Shown in pieces: positions 1 through 5,731 of a stretch of 5,731 nt of DNA. Position numbers and translations under genes: made by a program. The notes below the pieces were generated by a model. It saw nothing but the letters and a program-made list of their open reading frames with translations. It ran no database searches and was not told the origin of the DNA. How positions within the stretch are numbered: position 1 is the stretch's first letter; every line of letters starts with the position of its first letter. The DNA comes from Acidobacteriota bacterium (lineage in GTDB: Bacteria; Acidobacteriota; Terriglobia; UBA7540), in the NCBI GenBank assembly GCA_003165615.1, contig PLWR01000301.1, forward strand, positions 2,133 to 7,863, read 5' to 3'.

Positions 1-1039
1 TGATGGCCAGCACCACCGTTCCCTCCCGGATATTCAGCTTGCGGTAGCGGAACTCCGAAGCCAATTCGGTTTCCACGGTCATATCCGTGAGGGTCTCAAA
101 AATGTAGCGCCCGAACAGCCCCGCATAGAAACTGGTGCCGCAGCTCACGATGATCAGGTGGCGGGCGTGCAGCAGGCGGTCCTGCACGGATTCGAGTCCC
201 CCCAGCTTGGCGACGGCTTCCGAGTGATTCACCCGGCCGCGCAGAGCGTTCTCCACGGCTTCCGGCTGCTCGAAAATTTCCTTCAGCATGTAATGCGGGA
301 ATGAGCCGCGATCCATGGATTCGATATTCCAATCCAGGCTGGTGGTACCTCGGCTTACGGAGCGGTTGTCGAGGGTGGTGATGGTGAATTTCCCCGGCTG
401 TAGGAACGCTACCTCGTTGTCTTCCAGGAAAACCACCTTGTCAGTGTGTTGGGCGAGGGCGGAGGCGTCGGACGCCGCCAGCGAGGCCTTCTCGCTAATA
501 CCCAGAATAATCGGGCTGCCTCGCCGAGCCACCACAATGGAGTCCGGGTGATCGACGTGCATCACGGCGATGCCGAACGTGCCCTGCACTTGCAATAGGG
601 CCTTCTGCACAGCCGCCTGGAGGTCGCCCTGGTAGTTGGCCTCGACGAGATGCGCAAGCACTTCCGTGTCAGTCTCAGATTTGAATTGGTGACCGGCTTC
701 CAGCAGCCGTTTCTTCAAAAGCAGATAATTCTCAATAATACCGTTGTGGACGAGGTAGAGTTTGCCGCCGCAGTCCGGGTGCGGGTGGGCATTCGACACG
801 CTGGGCTTGCCGTGCGTGGCCCAGCGCGTATGGGCGATTCCTGCCACACCGTTGGGAGCGGAATCCCATACCTGGCGTTCGAGTTCGGCCACCTTGCCGA
901 CGGCCCGGGCAAGATAAGGCGTGCCATTCACAATGAATATGCCGCTTGAATCGTAGCCGCGGTACTCCAGCCGTTTCAGTCCCTCAATCAGAATTCCCTT
1001 GGCGGGTTGATCTCCTGTGTACGCCACAATTCCACACAT
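1..1039 (-). CDS. glmS: Glutamine--fructose-6-phosphate aminotransferase (isomerizing), N-terminal part, cut by window edge
   Basis: GlmS converts fructose-6-phosphate and glutamine to glucosamine-6-phosphate in the cytosol, the first step towards UDP-GlcNAc. I translated the minus strand by hand through 346 uninterrupted codons. The start is fixed because the class II amidotransferase nucleophile must be Cys2 (MCGIVAYTG). Further landmarks match the family: LEYRGYDSSG (24-33), HTRWATHG (70-77), HNGIIENY (98-105), SETDTEV (121-127), ARRGSPIILG (171-180) and the linker HYMLKEIFEQP (249-259). The first SIS (sugar isomerase) domain then begins, with SCGTSFYAG (299-307) as sugar-phosphate loop and ASEFRYR (327-333). 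E. coli GlmS has about 609 residues, so about 260 C-terminal residues, including the second SIS domain, lie outside the window. No frameshift or missing key residue was seen. It is transcribed away from the plus-strand genes. Family assignment is secure. Confidence 0.97.
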   Translation of the reverse strand, partial: MCGIVAYTGDQPAKGILIEGLKRLEYRGYDSSGIFIVNGTPYLARAVGKVAELERQVWDSAPNGVAGIAHTRWATHGKPSVSNAHPHPDCGGKLYLVHNGIIENYLLLKKRLLEAGHQFKSETDTEVLAHLVEANYQGDLQAAVQKALLQVQGTFGIAVMHVDHPDSIVVARRGSPIILGISEKASLAASDASALAQHTDKVVFLEDNEVAFLQPGKFTITTLDNRSVSRGTTSLDWNIESMDRGSFPHYMLKEIFEQPEAVENALRGRVNHSEAVAKLGGLESVQDRLLHARHLIIVSCGTSFYAGLFGRYIFETLTDMTVETELASEFRYRKLNIREGTVVLAI

Positions 1040-1045
1040 CGGTTG

Positions 1046-1052
1046 CTCCCTT
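1046..1052 (-). promoter_or_regulatory. Ribosome binding site of glmS
   Basis: On the minus strand AAGGGAG lies 6 nt before the glmS ATG, a normal Shine-Dalgarno sequence and spacing. It supports the start already fixed by Cys2. By contrast, the GT39 and asnB genes in this window have no such site. Confidence 0.75.
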
Positions 1053-1160
1053 CTTCTGACACCCCGAGCCCCCAAAATCCGGTGGGGAAGTGTATTACGG
1101 TATGATATTAGACTGCGTCGTGCCATATGACCTAAACAACCATTCTACTCGCAAAAATGC

Positions 1161-1173
1161 CTTGCCGGGCAAG
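1161..1173. repeat. Small perfect inverted repeat (CTTGCC-G-GGCAAG)
   Basis: A 6-bp perfect inverted repeat with one central base lies inside the divergent intergenic region, about 120 nt from the glmS start and 250 nt from the GT2 start. A second one, GCCGG (1183-1187) with CCGGC (1201-1205) around a 13-nt spacer, follows directly. Such symmetry fits a dimeric repressor operator or a small RNA hairpin, but repeats of this size also occur by chance in GC-rich DNA. No regulator can be named. Confidence 0.3.
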
Positions 1174-1410
1174 TCTCAAAATGCCGGCTGTGAATTTCGC
1201 CCGGCCAGGCGGCGGATGATGGGCCTGCTCCGGTGGGGGTTCAACCGACATGGGAAAATCCCGGTCAGGCATAGCAAGCGTGCTAAAATCACCCTGAAGT
1301 AGCGCGTACTGGCACACGCCGCGGCGGTAGATTTGCTCCAGGCATCCGTAGTGCCCGGAACTTTGATAAATCACCAGCGGGAGCGCGGCTGCGGTAAGGT
1401 TGCCGATCCT

Positions 1411-1417
1411 GAGGAGG
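1411..1417 (+). promoter_or_regulatory. Ribosome binding site that decides the GT2 start
   Basis: GAGGAGG lies 3 nt before GTG 1421. Counting only its first GAGG gives a 6-nt spacing. The alternative in-frame TTG at 1400 would add seven residues (MPILRRQ), but the purine run TAAGG touches that codon with no spacer, and the strong site would then lie inside the coding sequence. I therefore favour GTG 1421. Confidence 0.65.
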
Positions 1418-1420
1418 CAA

Positions 1421-2188
1421 GTGGAAAGCGATTCGTTAAGCGTCGTCGTTCCCGTTTACAACGAGGAGGAAAATATCTCGGCTCTCCTTGAGCAACTCCA
1501 GGCCGCATTACGGGAATGGCGTGGCGAGGTGGAATTCCTCCTCGTCGATGACGGCAGCACCGATACGACGCTCGAGCTCCTCAAGCATGCTCAAACCCGT
1601 GATCCGCGAATTCGCATTGCGCACTTCCGCCGTAATCTGGGACAAACCGCAGCCATGGAGGCGGGCTTTCATTTGGCCAAGGGCCGCGCCGTGGTGACTC
1701 TGGATGGCGACCTGCAAAATGATCCGGCGGAAATTCCCCGCCTGGCGCGGATGCTTTCCGATTTTGACGTGGTCTGCGGCATCCGGGCCCGTCGCCAGGA
1801 CAATTGGTGGAAGCGCCGGTCCTCCCGTATCGCCAATGGCTTTCGCAATTGGATGACGGGCGACGACATTGTGGATACCGGTTGCACCCTGAAAGCCTAT
1901 CGGCGCGAGTGTGTCGAACGCCTGGAACTTTACAACGGCATGCACCGGTTCCTTCCCACGCTCCTGAAGATGCGCGGCTACCGCGTCACGCAGGTGCCGG
2001 TCGGTCATCGCCCCCGCCGGGCGGGAAAAACCAAGTATGATACCTGGCGGAGATTGAAGAAAGGTCTGGCAGACGTGTGGGCCGTGCGCTGGATGAAGAA
2101 AAATTGGATTGCTTACGAAGGCGTACTGGAAGTTGTGGAAACGCCCGCCACGAGCAACCTCAAAAGACAGGAGGTTGGTAAAGTCTGA
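1421..2188 (+). CDS. Family 2 glycosyltransferase, polyprenyl-phosphate sugar transferase type (DPM1/ArnC-like)
   Basis: This 255-residue protein is a GT-A fold family 2 glycosyltransferase of the dolichol-phosphate mannose synthase/ArnC/GtrB type. These enzymes move a sugar from a nucleotide donor to a polyprenyl phosphate on the cytosolic membrane face. Visible motifs are VVPVYNEEENI (9-19) and VDDGSTD (42-48) for nucleotide binding, FRRNLGQTAAMEAGF (69-83), the metal-binding DxD block TLDGDLQNDP (93-102), DTGCTLKAYRRE (152-163), MHRFLPTLLKMRGYRV (174-189) and HRPRRAGKTKY (196-206). Many bacterial relatives (ArnC, GtrB) end in two transmembrane helices. Here the tail after residue 207 is polar and basic (RLKKGLADVW, RWMKKNW), so the protein is probably soluble or peripherally bound. 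The next gene is an ArnT-like GT39 enzyme, suggesting a donor-making/donor-using pair. Donor sugar and acceptor lipid cannot be read from the sequence. The stop codon sits inside the left arm of a long palindrome. Confidence 0.9.
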   Translation: MESDSLSVVVPVYNEEENISALLEQLQAALREWRGEVEFLLVDDGSTDTTLELLKHAQTRDPRIRIAHFRRNLGQTAAMEAGFHLAKGRAVVTLDGDLQNDPAEIPRLARMLSDFDVVCGIRARRQDNWWKRRSSRIANGFRNWMTGDDIVDTGCTLKAYRRECVERLELYNGMHRFLPTLLKMRGYRVTQVPVGHRPRRAGKTKYDTWRRLKKGLADVWAVRWMKKNWIAYEGVLEVVETPATSNLKRQEVGKV

Positions 2189-2264
2189 TGATCGGGTAAT
2201 CGGGTGACCGGGCGACCACCAAAGCGACCGATCACCCGATTACCCGATCATCAGATCACCTGGT
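2183..2264. repeat. Long palindrome made of inverted octamer repeats between the two glycosyltransferase genes
   Basis: Bases 2184-2207 are the exact reverse complement of 2232-2255 (24 of 24 pairs). Inside, after one mismatch, 2209-2211 pair with 2228-2230, and after another, 2213-2214 pair with 2225-2226. That leaves a 10-nt loop (2215-2224) and 29 pairs out of 31. Both arms have an 8-nt period. The left arm reads ATCGGGTA, ATCGGGTG, ACCGGGCG from 2191. The right arm reads CGACCGAT, CACCCGAT, TACCCGAT, CATCAGAT, CACCTGGT from 2225 to 2264. The GT2 stop codon (2186-2188) lies in the left arm, and the GT39 start follows the right arm by 13 nt. There is no T-run after the stem, so it is not a standard intrinsic terminator. 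It could be an RNA stem that stabilises or meters the transcript, a protein-binding site, or a dispersed REP/MITE-like element. The structure is certain; its role is unknown. Confidence 0.9.
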
Positions 2265-2268
2265 AGCC

Positions 2269-4089
2269 TTGACGCCCACGGAATCCCGCCCCCACACCCG
2301 GACGACTCTCGCGCTCTCTCTTGGCTTGCTGCTATTTGCGGCGGCCGTGCTGTTCTTCGCCGGTTTGGGACGGCTTCCCTTGCTTGAACCCGACGAGGGC
2401 CGCAACGCGGAAGTGGGGCGCGAGATGCTGGTCTCGGGGGATTGGATTACGCCGCACTTTAACGGTTTCGTCTACCTCGATAAGCCCGCCGTCTTTTTTT
2501 GGATGGTGGCGGCATCACTCGAAACCTTCGGCGTTTCTGAAGCCGCCGCGCGCTTGCCCTCGGCATTGATGGCCCTGGCCACCATGCTGCTGGTGTGGTT
2601 CCTAGCGCGCCGCATGTTCGGAGATTCCGCGGGACTGCGCGCGGGCTTGGTCTTTGCTGCGTGTCCTCTGGCGTTTGTGCTCGCTCGCGAAGTCATCTTT
2701 GACATGACGCTCACTTTCCTGGTTACGGTGGCGATGGTGGTGTTTTGGCTTGCACAAGAGAGCAATTTCCGCAAGCCGTGGTTCGACGATTTGATGTTCG
2801 CGGCGATGGGGCTGGCGGTTATTACCAAAGGCTTCGTAGGAATTCTGATCCCCCTGGTCGCGGTTTTGATATACGAAGCGGCGCGCGGCCGCTGGAGGGA
2901 ATGGCTCCGCCTGCGATGGGGCTGGGGCCTCCTGGTTCTTCTTGCCGCGGCGCTGCCCTGGTTTATTGCCGTGTCGATGCGCAATCCGGATTTCCCCCGC
3001 TACGCCTTTTGGAACGAAAGCCTGAAGCGTTTCACCACCACCGCTGCGCACCGCGGAGGGGGAATCTTCTACTACATTCCCGTGTTCCTCGGTGGCTTCT
3101 TCCCGTGGAGCATTTTCCTGCTGCTGGGGGGCTGGAATCGCCTGCGACGCTGGCGGGAACTGAAGCAAGAGGCGGGCCGGCCCATCCTGTTTCTGCTGAG
3201 TTGGGCGGGATGGGTGTTTGTATTTTTCTCGGGTTCGCATTCCAAGCTTCCCACGTACTTTCTGCCTGCCATCGTTCCGCTGAGCATCCTGATGGGCTTG
3301 GTTTGGCAGGAGGTGGGCAAGGATGCAGAAGCGCGCCCGCCGGATTGGCTGACGGCGGGATTTGCGTTGCTGTTGGGACTCGGCGTGGTGATGGCTGCCG
3401 CGTCGCACTCCTGGCTCTATAGCACACTGCAAGTAAAGCTGGCCAGGAAGCTCCACCCCAATGTCTTGGAACTCATCCAGCCGTCGCTGCTCTATACCGG
3501 GCTGCTCCTGGCCACACTGGGACTTCTCGGCCGAAGGCTGGCGGCGAAGTCGCGCGGGCGAACGGCGGCCATCGCCACCTTTGCGCTGGCGTTTTCGCTT
3601 CTTCCCATGCTGGTGCTGCGCTGGTATGTGCCCTTGATGCTGCTCGCCGAAACCTCTTCCAGCCGCCGCCTGGCTGCGACCATCCTTGCCAGTCCGGAGC
3701 GCGATGCGCCGGTTTTCGGCTACTACTATTTTCGCACCAGCCTGCCTTTCTATTTGCGGCGCCCGGTGGGATTGCTCTCCGTGGAATGGGGGGAGATGAC
3801 CAGCAACTACCAGGTGGCGCACCAGGCGGAGGGTCGTCGCGCGGCGGGTGGCCAACCCGGCAAGGGAGTGCTGGTCACGCTCCCCGAATTTCGCGCCCTC
3901 ACGAAATCGACTTTGCAGCCCATTCTGGTGGTGACCCCCAACGCCTTGGTCGAAGACTTATGGGGGAATGTGGGGCACATCGACCCGCTCTGGGATGAAG
4001 CGGATTTTTCCATTTGGGAGATTCCACCCGCCCGTGCCGCGCGCCCGGAAAGCGCGCCGACGCACGTGGTCACGCCGTTTCAGCCGTGA
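2269..4089 (+). CDS. GT39/ArnT-like membrane glycosyltransferase (PMT_2 type)
   Basis: This 606-residue polytopic inner-membrane protein belongs to the GT-C group with ArnT and protein O-mannosyltransferases. They take a sugar from a polyprenyl-phosphate donor and attach it to an acceptor on the periplasmic side. The first membrane helix (about 14-34) is followed by the catalytic loop LLEPDEGRNAEVGREML (38-54) with the conserved acidic D42/E43. Next come GDWITPHFNG (57-66) with YLDKPAVFFWM (69-79), LAREVIFDMTLTF (138-150), VITKGFVGILIP (184-195), PWF (230-232), FWNESLKRF (248-256) and HSKLPTYFLPAIVPLSIL (324-341), all typical of ArnT-like members. I count about 12 hydrophobic segments up to residue 455, then a soluble C-terminal domain (about 460-606), usual for the family. 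The start TTG 2269 is the only one that keeps the whole first helix. It has no Shine-Dalgarno site. Acceptor (lipid A, protein or glycan) and sugar are unknown, so no gene symbol is given. Confidence 0.9.
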   Translation: MTPTESRPHTRTTLALSLGLLLFAAAVLFFAGLGRLPLLEPDEGRNAEVGREMLVSGDWITPHFNGFVYLDKPAVFFWMVAASLETFGVSEAAARLPSALMALATMLLVWFLARRMFGDSAGLRAGLVFAACPLAFVLAREVIFDMTLTFLVTVAMVVFWLAQESNFRKPWFDDLMFAAMGLAVITKGFVGILIPLVAVLIYEAARGRWREWLRLRWGWGLLVLLAAALPWFIAVSMRNPDFPRYAFWNESLKRFTTTAAHRGGGIFYYIPVFLGGFFPWSIFLLLGGWNRLRRWRELKQEAGRPILFLLSWAGWVFVFFSGSHSKLPTYFLPAIVPLSILMGLVWQEVGKDAEARPPDWLTAGFALLLGLGVVMAAASHSWLYSTLQVKLARKLHPNVLELIQPSLLYTGLLLATLGLLGRRLAAKSRGRTAAIATFALAFSLLPMLVLRWYVPLMLLAETSSSRRLAATILASPERDAPVFGYYYFRTSLPFYLRRPVGLLSVEWGEMTSNYQVAHQAEGRRAAGGQPGKGVLVTLPEFRALTKSTLQPILVVTPNALVEDLWGNVGHIDPLWDEADFSIWEIPPARAARPESAPTHVVTPFQP

Positions 4090-4128
4090 CGATTCACTCG
4101 CATCGAACCCCGGATTGGGTGTGGATTT

Positions 4129-4177
4129 CTGTTCCCTGTTACCTGTAACCTGTAACCTATTTCCTGTGACCTGTTCC
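4129..4177. repeat. Tandem heptamer array, seven units of CTGTWAC type
   Basis: Seven consecutive 7-nt units run without gaps: CTGTTCC, CTGTTAC, CTGTAAC, CTGTAAC, CTATTTC, CTGTGAC, CTGTTCC. Positions 1, 2, 4 and 7 (C, T, T, C) are invariant in all seven units. The array fills half of the 98-nt gap between the GT39 stop and the asnB start and ends 10 nt before the asnB ATG. The top strand is pyrimidine-rich, so no Shine-Dalgarno site can form there. It resembles the short tandemly repeated heptamers known from cyanobacterial genomes in form only. It may be replication-slippage DNA, a protein-binding array or a transcript leader element. The variation between units shows it is not a fresh expansion. 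Confidence 0.88.
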
Positions 4178-4187
4178 CCGAACTCCT

Positions 4188-5731
4188 ATGTGCGGAATTT
4201 GCGGAATCTTCAACACGCAGCTTCAACCGTTGGCGCATGCTGACCGCATCGACCCGATGGCAACGAGCATCTTCCATCGCGGGCCTGACAGCGGCGGCAA
4301 ATTTCAATTGCCCCACATCGCCTTGGCCATCCGGCGGTTGAGCATCATTGATCTCGAAACCGGCAACCAGCCGCTCTCCAACGAAACCGGGGACATCACC
4401 CTGGTTTTCAACGGTGAGATTTACAACTATCGCGAGCTGTGTAAAGGGCTGCTGGAACGCGGACACCATTTCAAGACCCATTCCGACGGCGAGGCGATTA
4501 TCCACCTGTATGAGGAGCAGGGCCCCGACTGCCTGCGCGAGTTGAACGGGATGTTCGCCATCGCCCTGTGGGATCACCGCGCCCAGCGATTGCTTTTAGC
4601 GCGCGACCGGGCGGGCGAGAAGCCCCTTTATTACTGGCGCGACGGCCAGACCCTGGTGTTTGGATCGGAGATTAAGGCGCTGCTCGAGTACCCGGGAATC
4701 AGCCGGGCGATTGACACCACTGCGCTCACCCACTATTTTTTCTACGGCCATTTCCCCAGCCCGCGCAGCGTGTATTCCGAAATCAAGAAGCTTCCGGCGG
4801 CGCATCGCATGGTGGTGGAAGGCGGCAATATTCACATTGATGCCTACTGGCGCCCGCAGGATTACTTGCGTTCGCCGGACCAGCCACCGGTGACGGCGCG
4901 CGAGGAGCGCGATTTGGTGGAGGAGCTTGCCGTGCGGCTGCGGCAGGCGGCGGAGTCGCGCCTGGTTAGCGACGTTCCCCTGGGTGTTTTCCTGAGCGGC
5001 GGTGTGGACTCATCCGCCATCGTCGCCATCATGAGCCAACTGAGCCCGGGAAACGTCAATTCATTTTCCGTAAATTTTCCGGAGAAAACCTTCAACGAAG
5101 AGCCCTACTCGATGCTGGTGGCGAAACGCTTTCGCACCCAGCATCACGTTTTGACCGCCGACAAGCCCAGCATGTACAACGCCCTGATGATGCTGGTGGA
5201 ATATCTGGACGAGCCCATGGCCGATCCGGCAGTCATTCCCACGTACATGATTTCGCGCTTTGCGCGCCAGCACATCAAAGTGGCGCTGAGCGGCGAGGGC
5301 AGCGACGAGCTCTTCGGCGGCTACCCCACTTATATGGGAGCGCGCCTTGCGCAGTATTACTTGAAGCTCCCCGGCCTTGTGCGCCGGCAGGTTTTTGGCC
5401 GGCTCCGGCGCTTTCTTCCCGTGTCCTCCACCGCGGTTCCCATAGGACTTTTCCTGCGCCGGTTCCTGAGCCATGCGGAAAAAATTCCGGCGGAGCGCCA
5501 CCACATCTGGTTCGGCATGTTCAATCCCACGGAGCTCGACCAGCTTTTCTCGCCGGATTGGACCGGACCTCGCCCTCCCAGCAGCGTAATCTTCTCGCCC
5601 CTCGCCCGGGTGCTGGAGGGCGCGCGCTTTGATGAGACCGTTTCCGAAATGCTCTACCTGGATTTCCGCCTGTACCTGGAAGACAACTTGTTAGCAAAGG
5701 TGGATCGCGCCAGCATGGCGTGCTCGCTGGA
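4188..5731 (+). CDS. asnB: Asparagine synthetase (glutamine-hydrolysing), AsnB type, C-terminal end cut by window edge
   Basis: AsnB makes asparagine from aspartate, ATP and glutamine in the cytosol. The start is fixed by the N-terminal nucleophile Cys2 (MCGICGIF). The class II glutaminase domain shows FHRGPD (29-34), RRLSIIDLETGNQPL (49-63), FNGEIYNYREL (74-84), HSDGEAIIHLYEE (98-110), MFAIALWD (122-129) and ARDRAGEKPLYY (138-149). The ATP-pyrophosphatase synthetase domain shows SDVPLGVFLSGGVDSS (261-276), containing the SGGxDS loop, then ALSGEGSDELFGGY (366-379) and LYLEDNLLAKVDRASM (495-510). Relatives of this long AsnB type have roughly 600-650 residues. 514 complete codons are visible, so the family's later ARxPFLD region lies outside. 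No Shine-Dalgarno site precedes the ATG (CCCCGAACTCCT), and the heptamer array lies just upstream. In an envelope-glycan context an AsnB-like protein may instead amidate a uronic-acid sugar, as proposed for WbpS in Pseudomonas aeruginosa O-antigen. The sequence does not decide between these. Confidence 0.93.
   Translation, partial: MCGICGIFNTQLQPLAHADRIDPMATSIFHRGPDSGGKFQLPHIALAIRRLSIIDLETGNQPLSNETGDITLVFNGEIYNYRELCKGLLERGHHFKTHSDGEAIIHLYEEQGPDCLRELNGMFAIALWDHRAQRLLLARDRAGEKPLYYWRDGQTLVFGSEIKALLEYPGISRAIDTTALTHYFFYGHFPSPRSVYSEIKKLPAAHRMVVEGGNIHIDAYWRPQDYLRSPDQPPVTAREERDLVEELAVRLRQAAESRLVSDVPLGVFLSGGVDSSAIVAIMSQLSPGNVNSFSVNFPEKTFNEEPYSMLVAKRFRTQHHVLTADKPSMYNALMMLVEYLDEPMADPAVIPTYMISRFARQHIKVALSGEGSDELFGGYPTYMGARLAQYYLKLPGLVRRQVFGRLRRFLPVSSTAVPIGLFLRRFLSHAEKIPAERHHIWFGMFNPTELDQLFSPDWTGPRPPSSVIFSPLARVLEGARFDETVSEMLYLDFRLYLEDNLLAKVDRASMACSL

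Larger units (their letters stand above)
1040..1420. other. Divergent intergenic region, no convincing gene
   Basis: These 381 nt separate the divergent glmS and GT2 starts and must contain the 5' signals for both, unless transcription enters from outside. Short ORFs exist on both strands (for example minus 1132-1374, GTG start, 80 codons), but none has a ribosome site or a recognisable domain. An AT-richer patch around 1090-1110 reads TATGAT on plus (1101-1106) and TATCAT on minus (1107-1102), each one base off the -10 consensus, but neither has a good -35 box about 17 nt away. Two small inverted repeats are present (1161-1173 and 1183-1205). I see no tRNA, riboswitch or terminator here. Confidence 0.6.

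Noticed and set aside
1040..1100. glmS ribozyme/riboswitch in the glmS leader
   Set aside because: The known ribozyme needs a longer leader with a conserved core; nothing resembling it is visible and it is mainly known from Firmicutes.
1230..1260. tRNA-like T-loop (GGTTCAACC)
   Set aside because: The closing base pair of the T arm fails and no acceptor or anticodon stem can be drawn around it.
1132..1374. Minus-strand 80-codon frame upstream of glmS (GTG start, TAG stop), peptide containing SVEPPPEQAHHPPPGR
   Set aside because: It has no Shine-Dalgarno site, no recognisable domain and mixed codon usage. A homology search finding the same peptide in related genomes would be needed to revive it.
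1508..2008. Minus-strand open frame of 166 codons opposite the GT2 gene
   Set aside because: Lies wholly within a well-supported gene and shows no recognisable motif or ribosome site.
2184..2268. Palindrome as a rho-independent terminator
   Set aside because: No T-run follows the stem, and the arms are not a compact GC stem of usual size; the structure is reported as a repeat instead.
2602..3855. Minus-strand open frame of 417 codons opposite the GT39 gene
   Set aside because: It is rich in Gln, Arg, His and Lys with no domain, the usual mirror image of a membrane protein gene; the plus-strand frame has clear family motifs.
4129..4177. Heptamer array as a CRISPR array
   Set aside because: Units are 7 nt and contiguous, without spacers, and no cas gene is visible.
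4080..4577. Minus-strand 165-codon frame over the heptamer array and the asnB start
   Set aside because: It overlaps the conserved glutaminase domain of AsnB antisense, and its C-terminal part is translated heptamer repeat.

Overview
The window reads as a chromosomal fragment of a GC-rich bacterium with no phage, plasmid or transposase genes. Gene style (a short soluble-ended dolichol-phosphate-mannose-synthase-like GT2 next to an ArnT/PMT-like GT39 protein, weak or absent Shine-Dalgarno sites, GC-rich codons) would suit Acidobacteriota or a similar Gram-negative-type phylum. That assignment is a guess from protein style and cannot be settled here.

Layout: (1) 1-1039, minus strand: the N-terminal 346 codons of glmS, which runs off the left edge. 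(2) 1040-1420: a divergent intergenic region with no convincing gene. It must hold the 5' control signals of glmS and of the plus-strand genes. (3) 1421-2188, plus: a cytosolic GT2 glycosyltransferase. (4) 2183-2264: a near-perfect 72-nt palindrome built from octamer units, starting within the last codons of the GT2 gene and ending just before the next gene. (5) 2269-4089, plus: a polytopic GT39/ArnT-like glycosyltransferase. (6) 4129-4177: seven tandem heptamers of the type CTGTWAC. (7) 4188-5731, plus: an AsnB-type glutamine-hydrolysing asparagine synthetase, cut by the right edge after 514 codons.

How the genes may fit together: GlmS makes glucosamine-6-phosphate, the entry point to UDP-GlcNAc and so to peptidoglycan, lipid A and amino-sugar polysaccharides. 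The GT2/GT39 pair looks like the ArnC/ArnT logic: the GT2 loads a sugar onto a polyprenyl phosphate on the cytosolic side, and the GT39 enzyme moves a lipid-linked sugar onto an envelope acceptor on the outer side. AsnB may simply make asparagine, or may amidate an envelope sugar as AsnB-like proteins do in some O-antigen clusters. The joint envelope-glycan role is inference.

I see no clearly new multi-gene system. The most unusual signals are non-coding: two different short-period repeat arrays (8-nt inverted, 7-nt direct) fill the two junctions of the three-gene plus-strand string, each directly before a gene that has no visible Shine-Dalgarno site.
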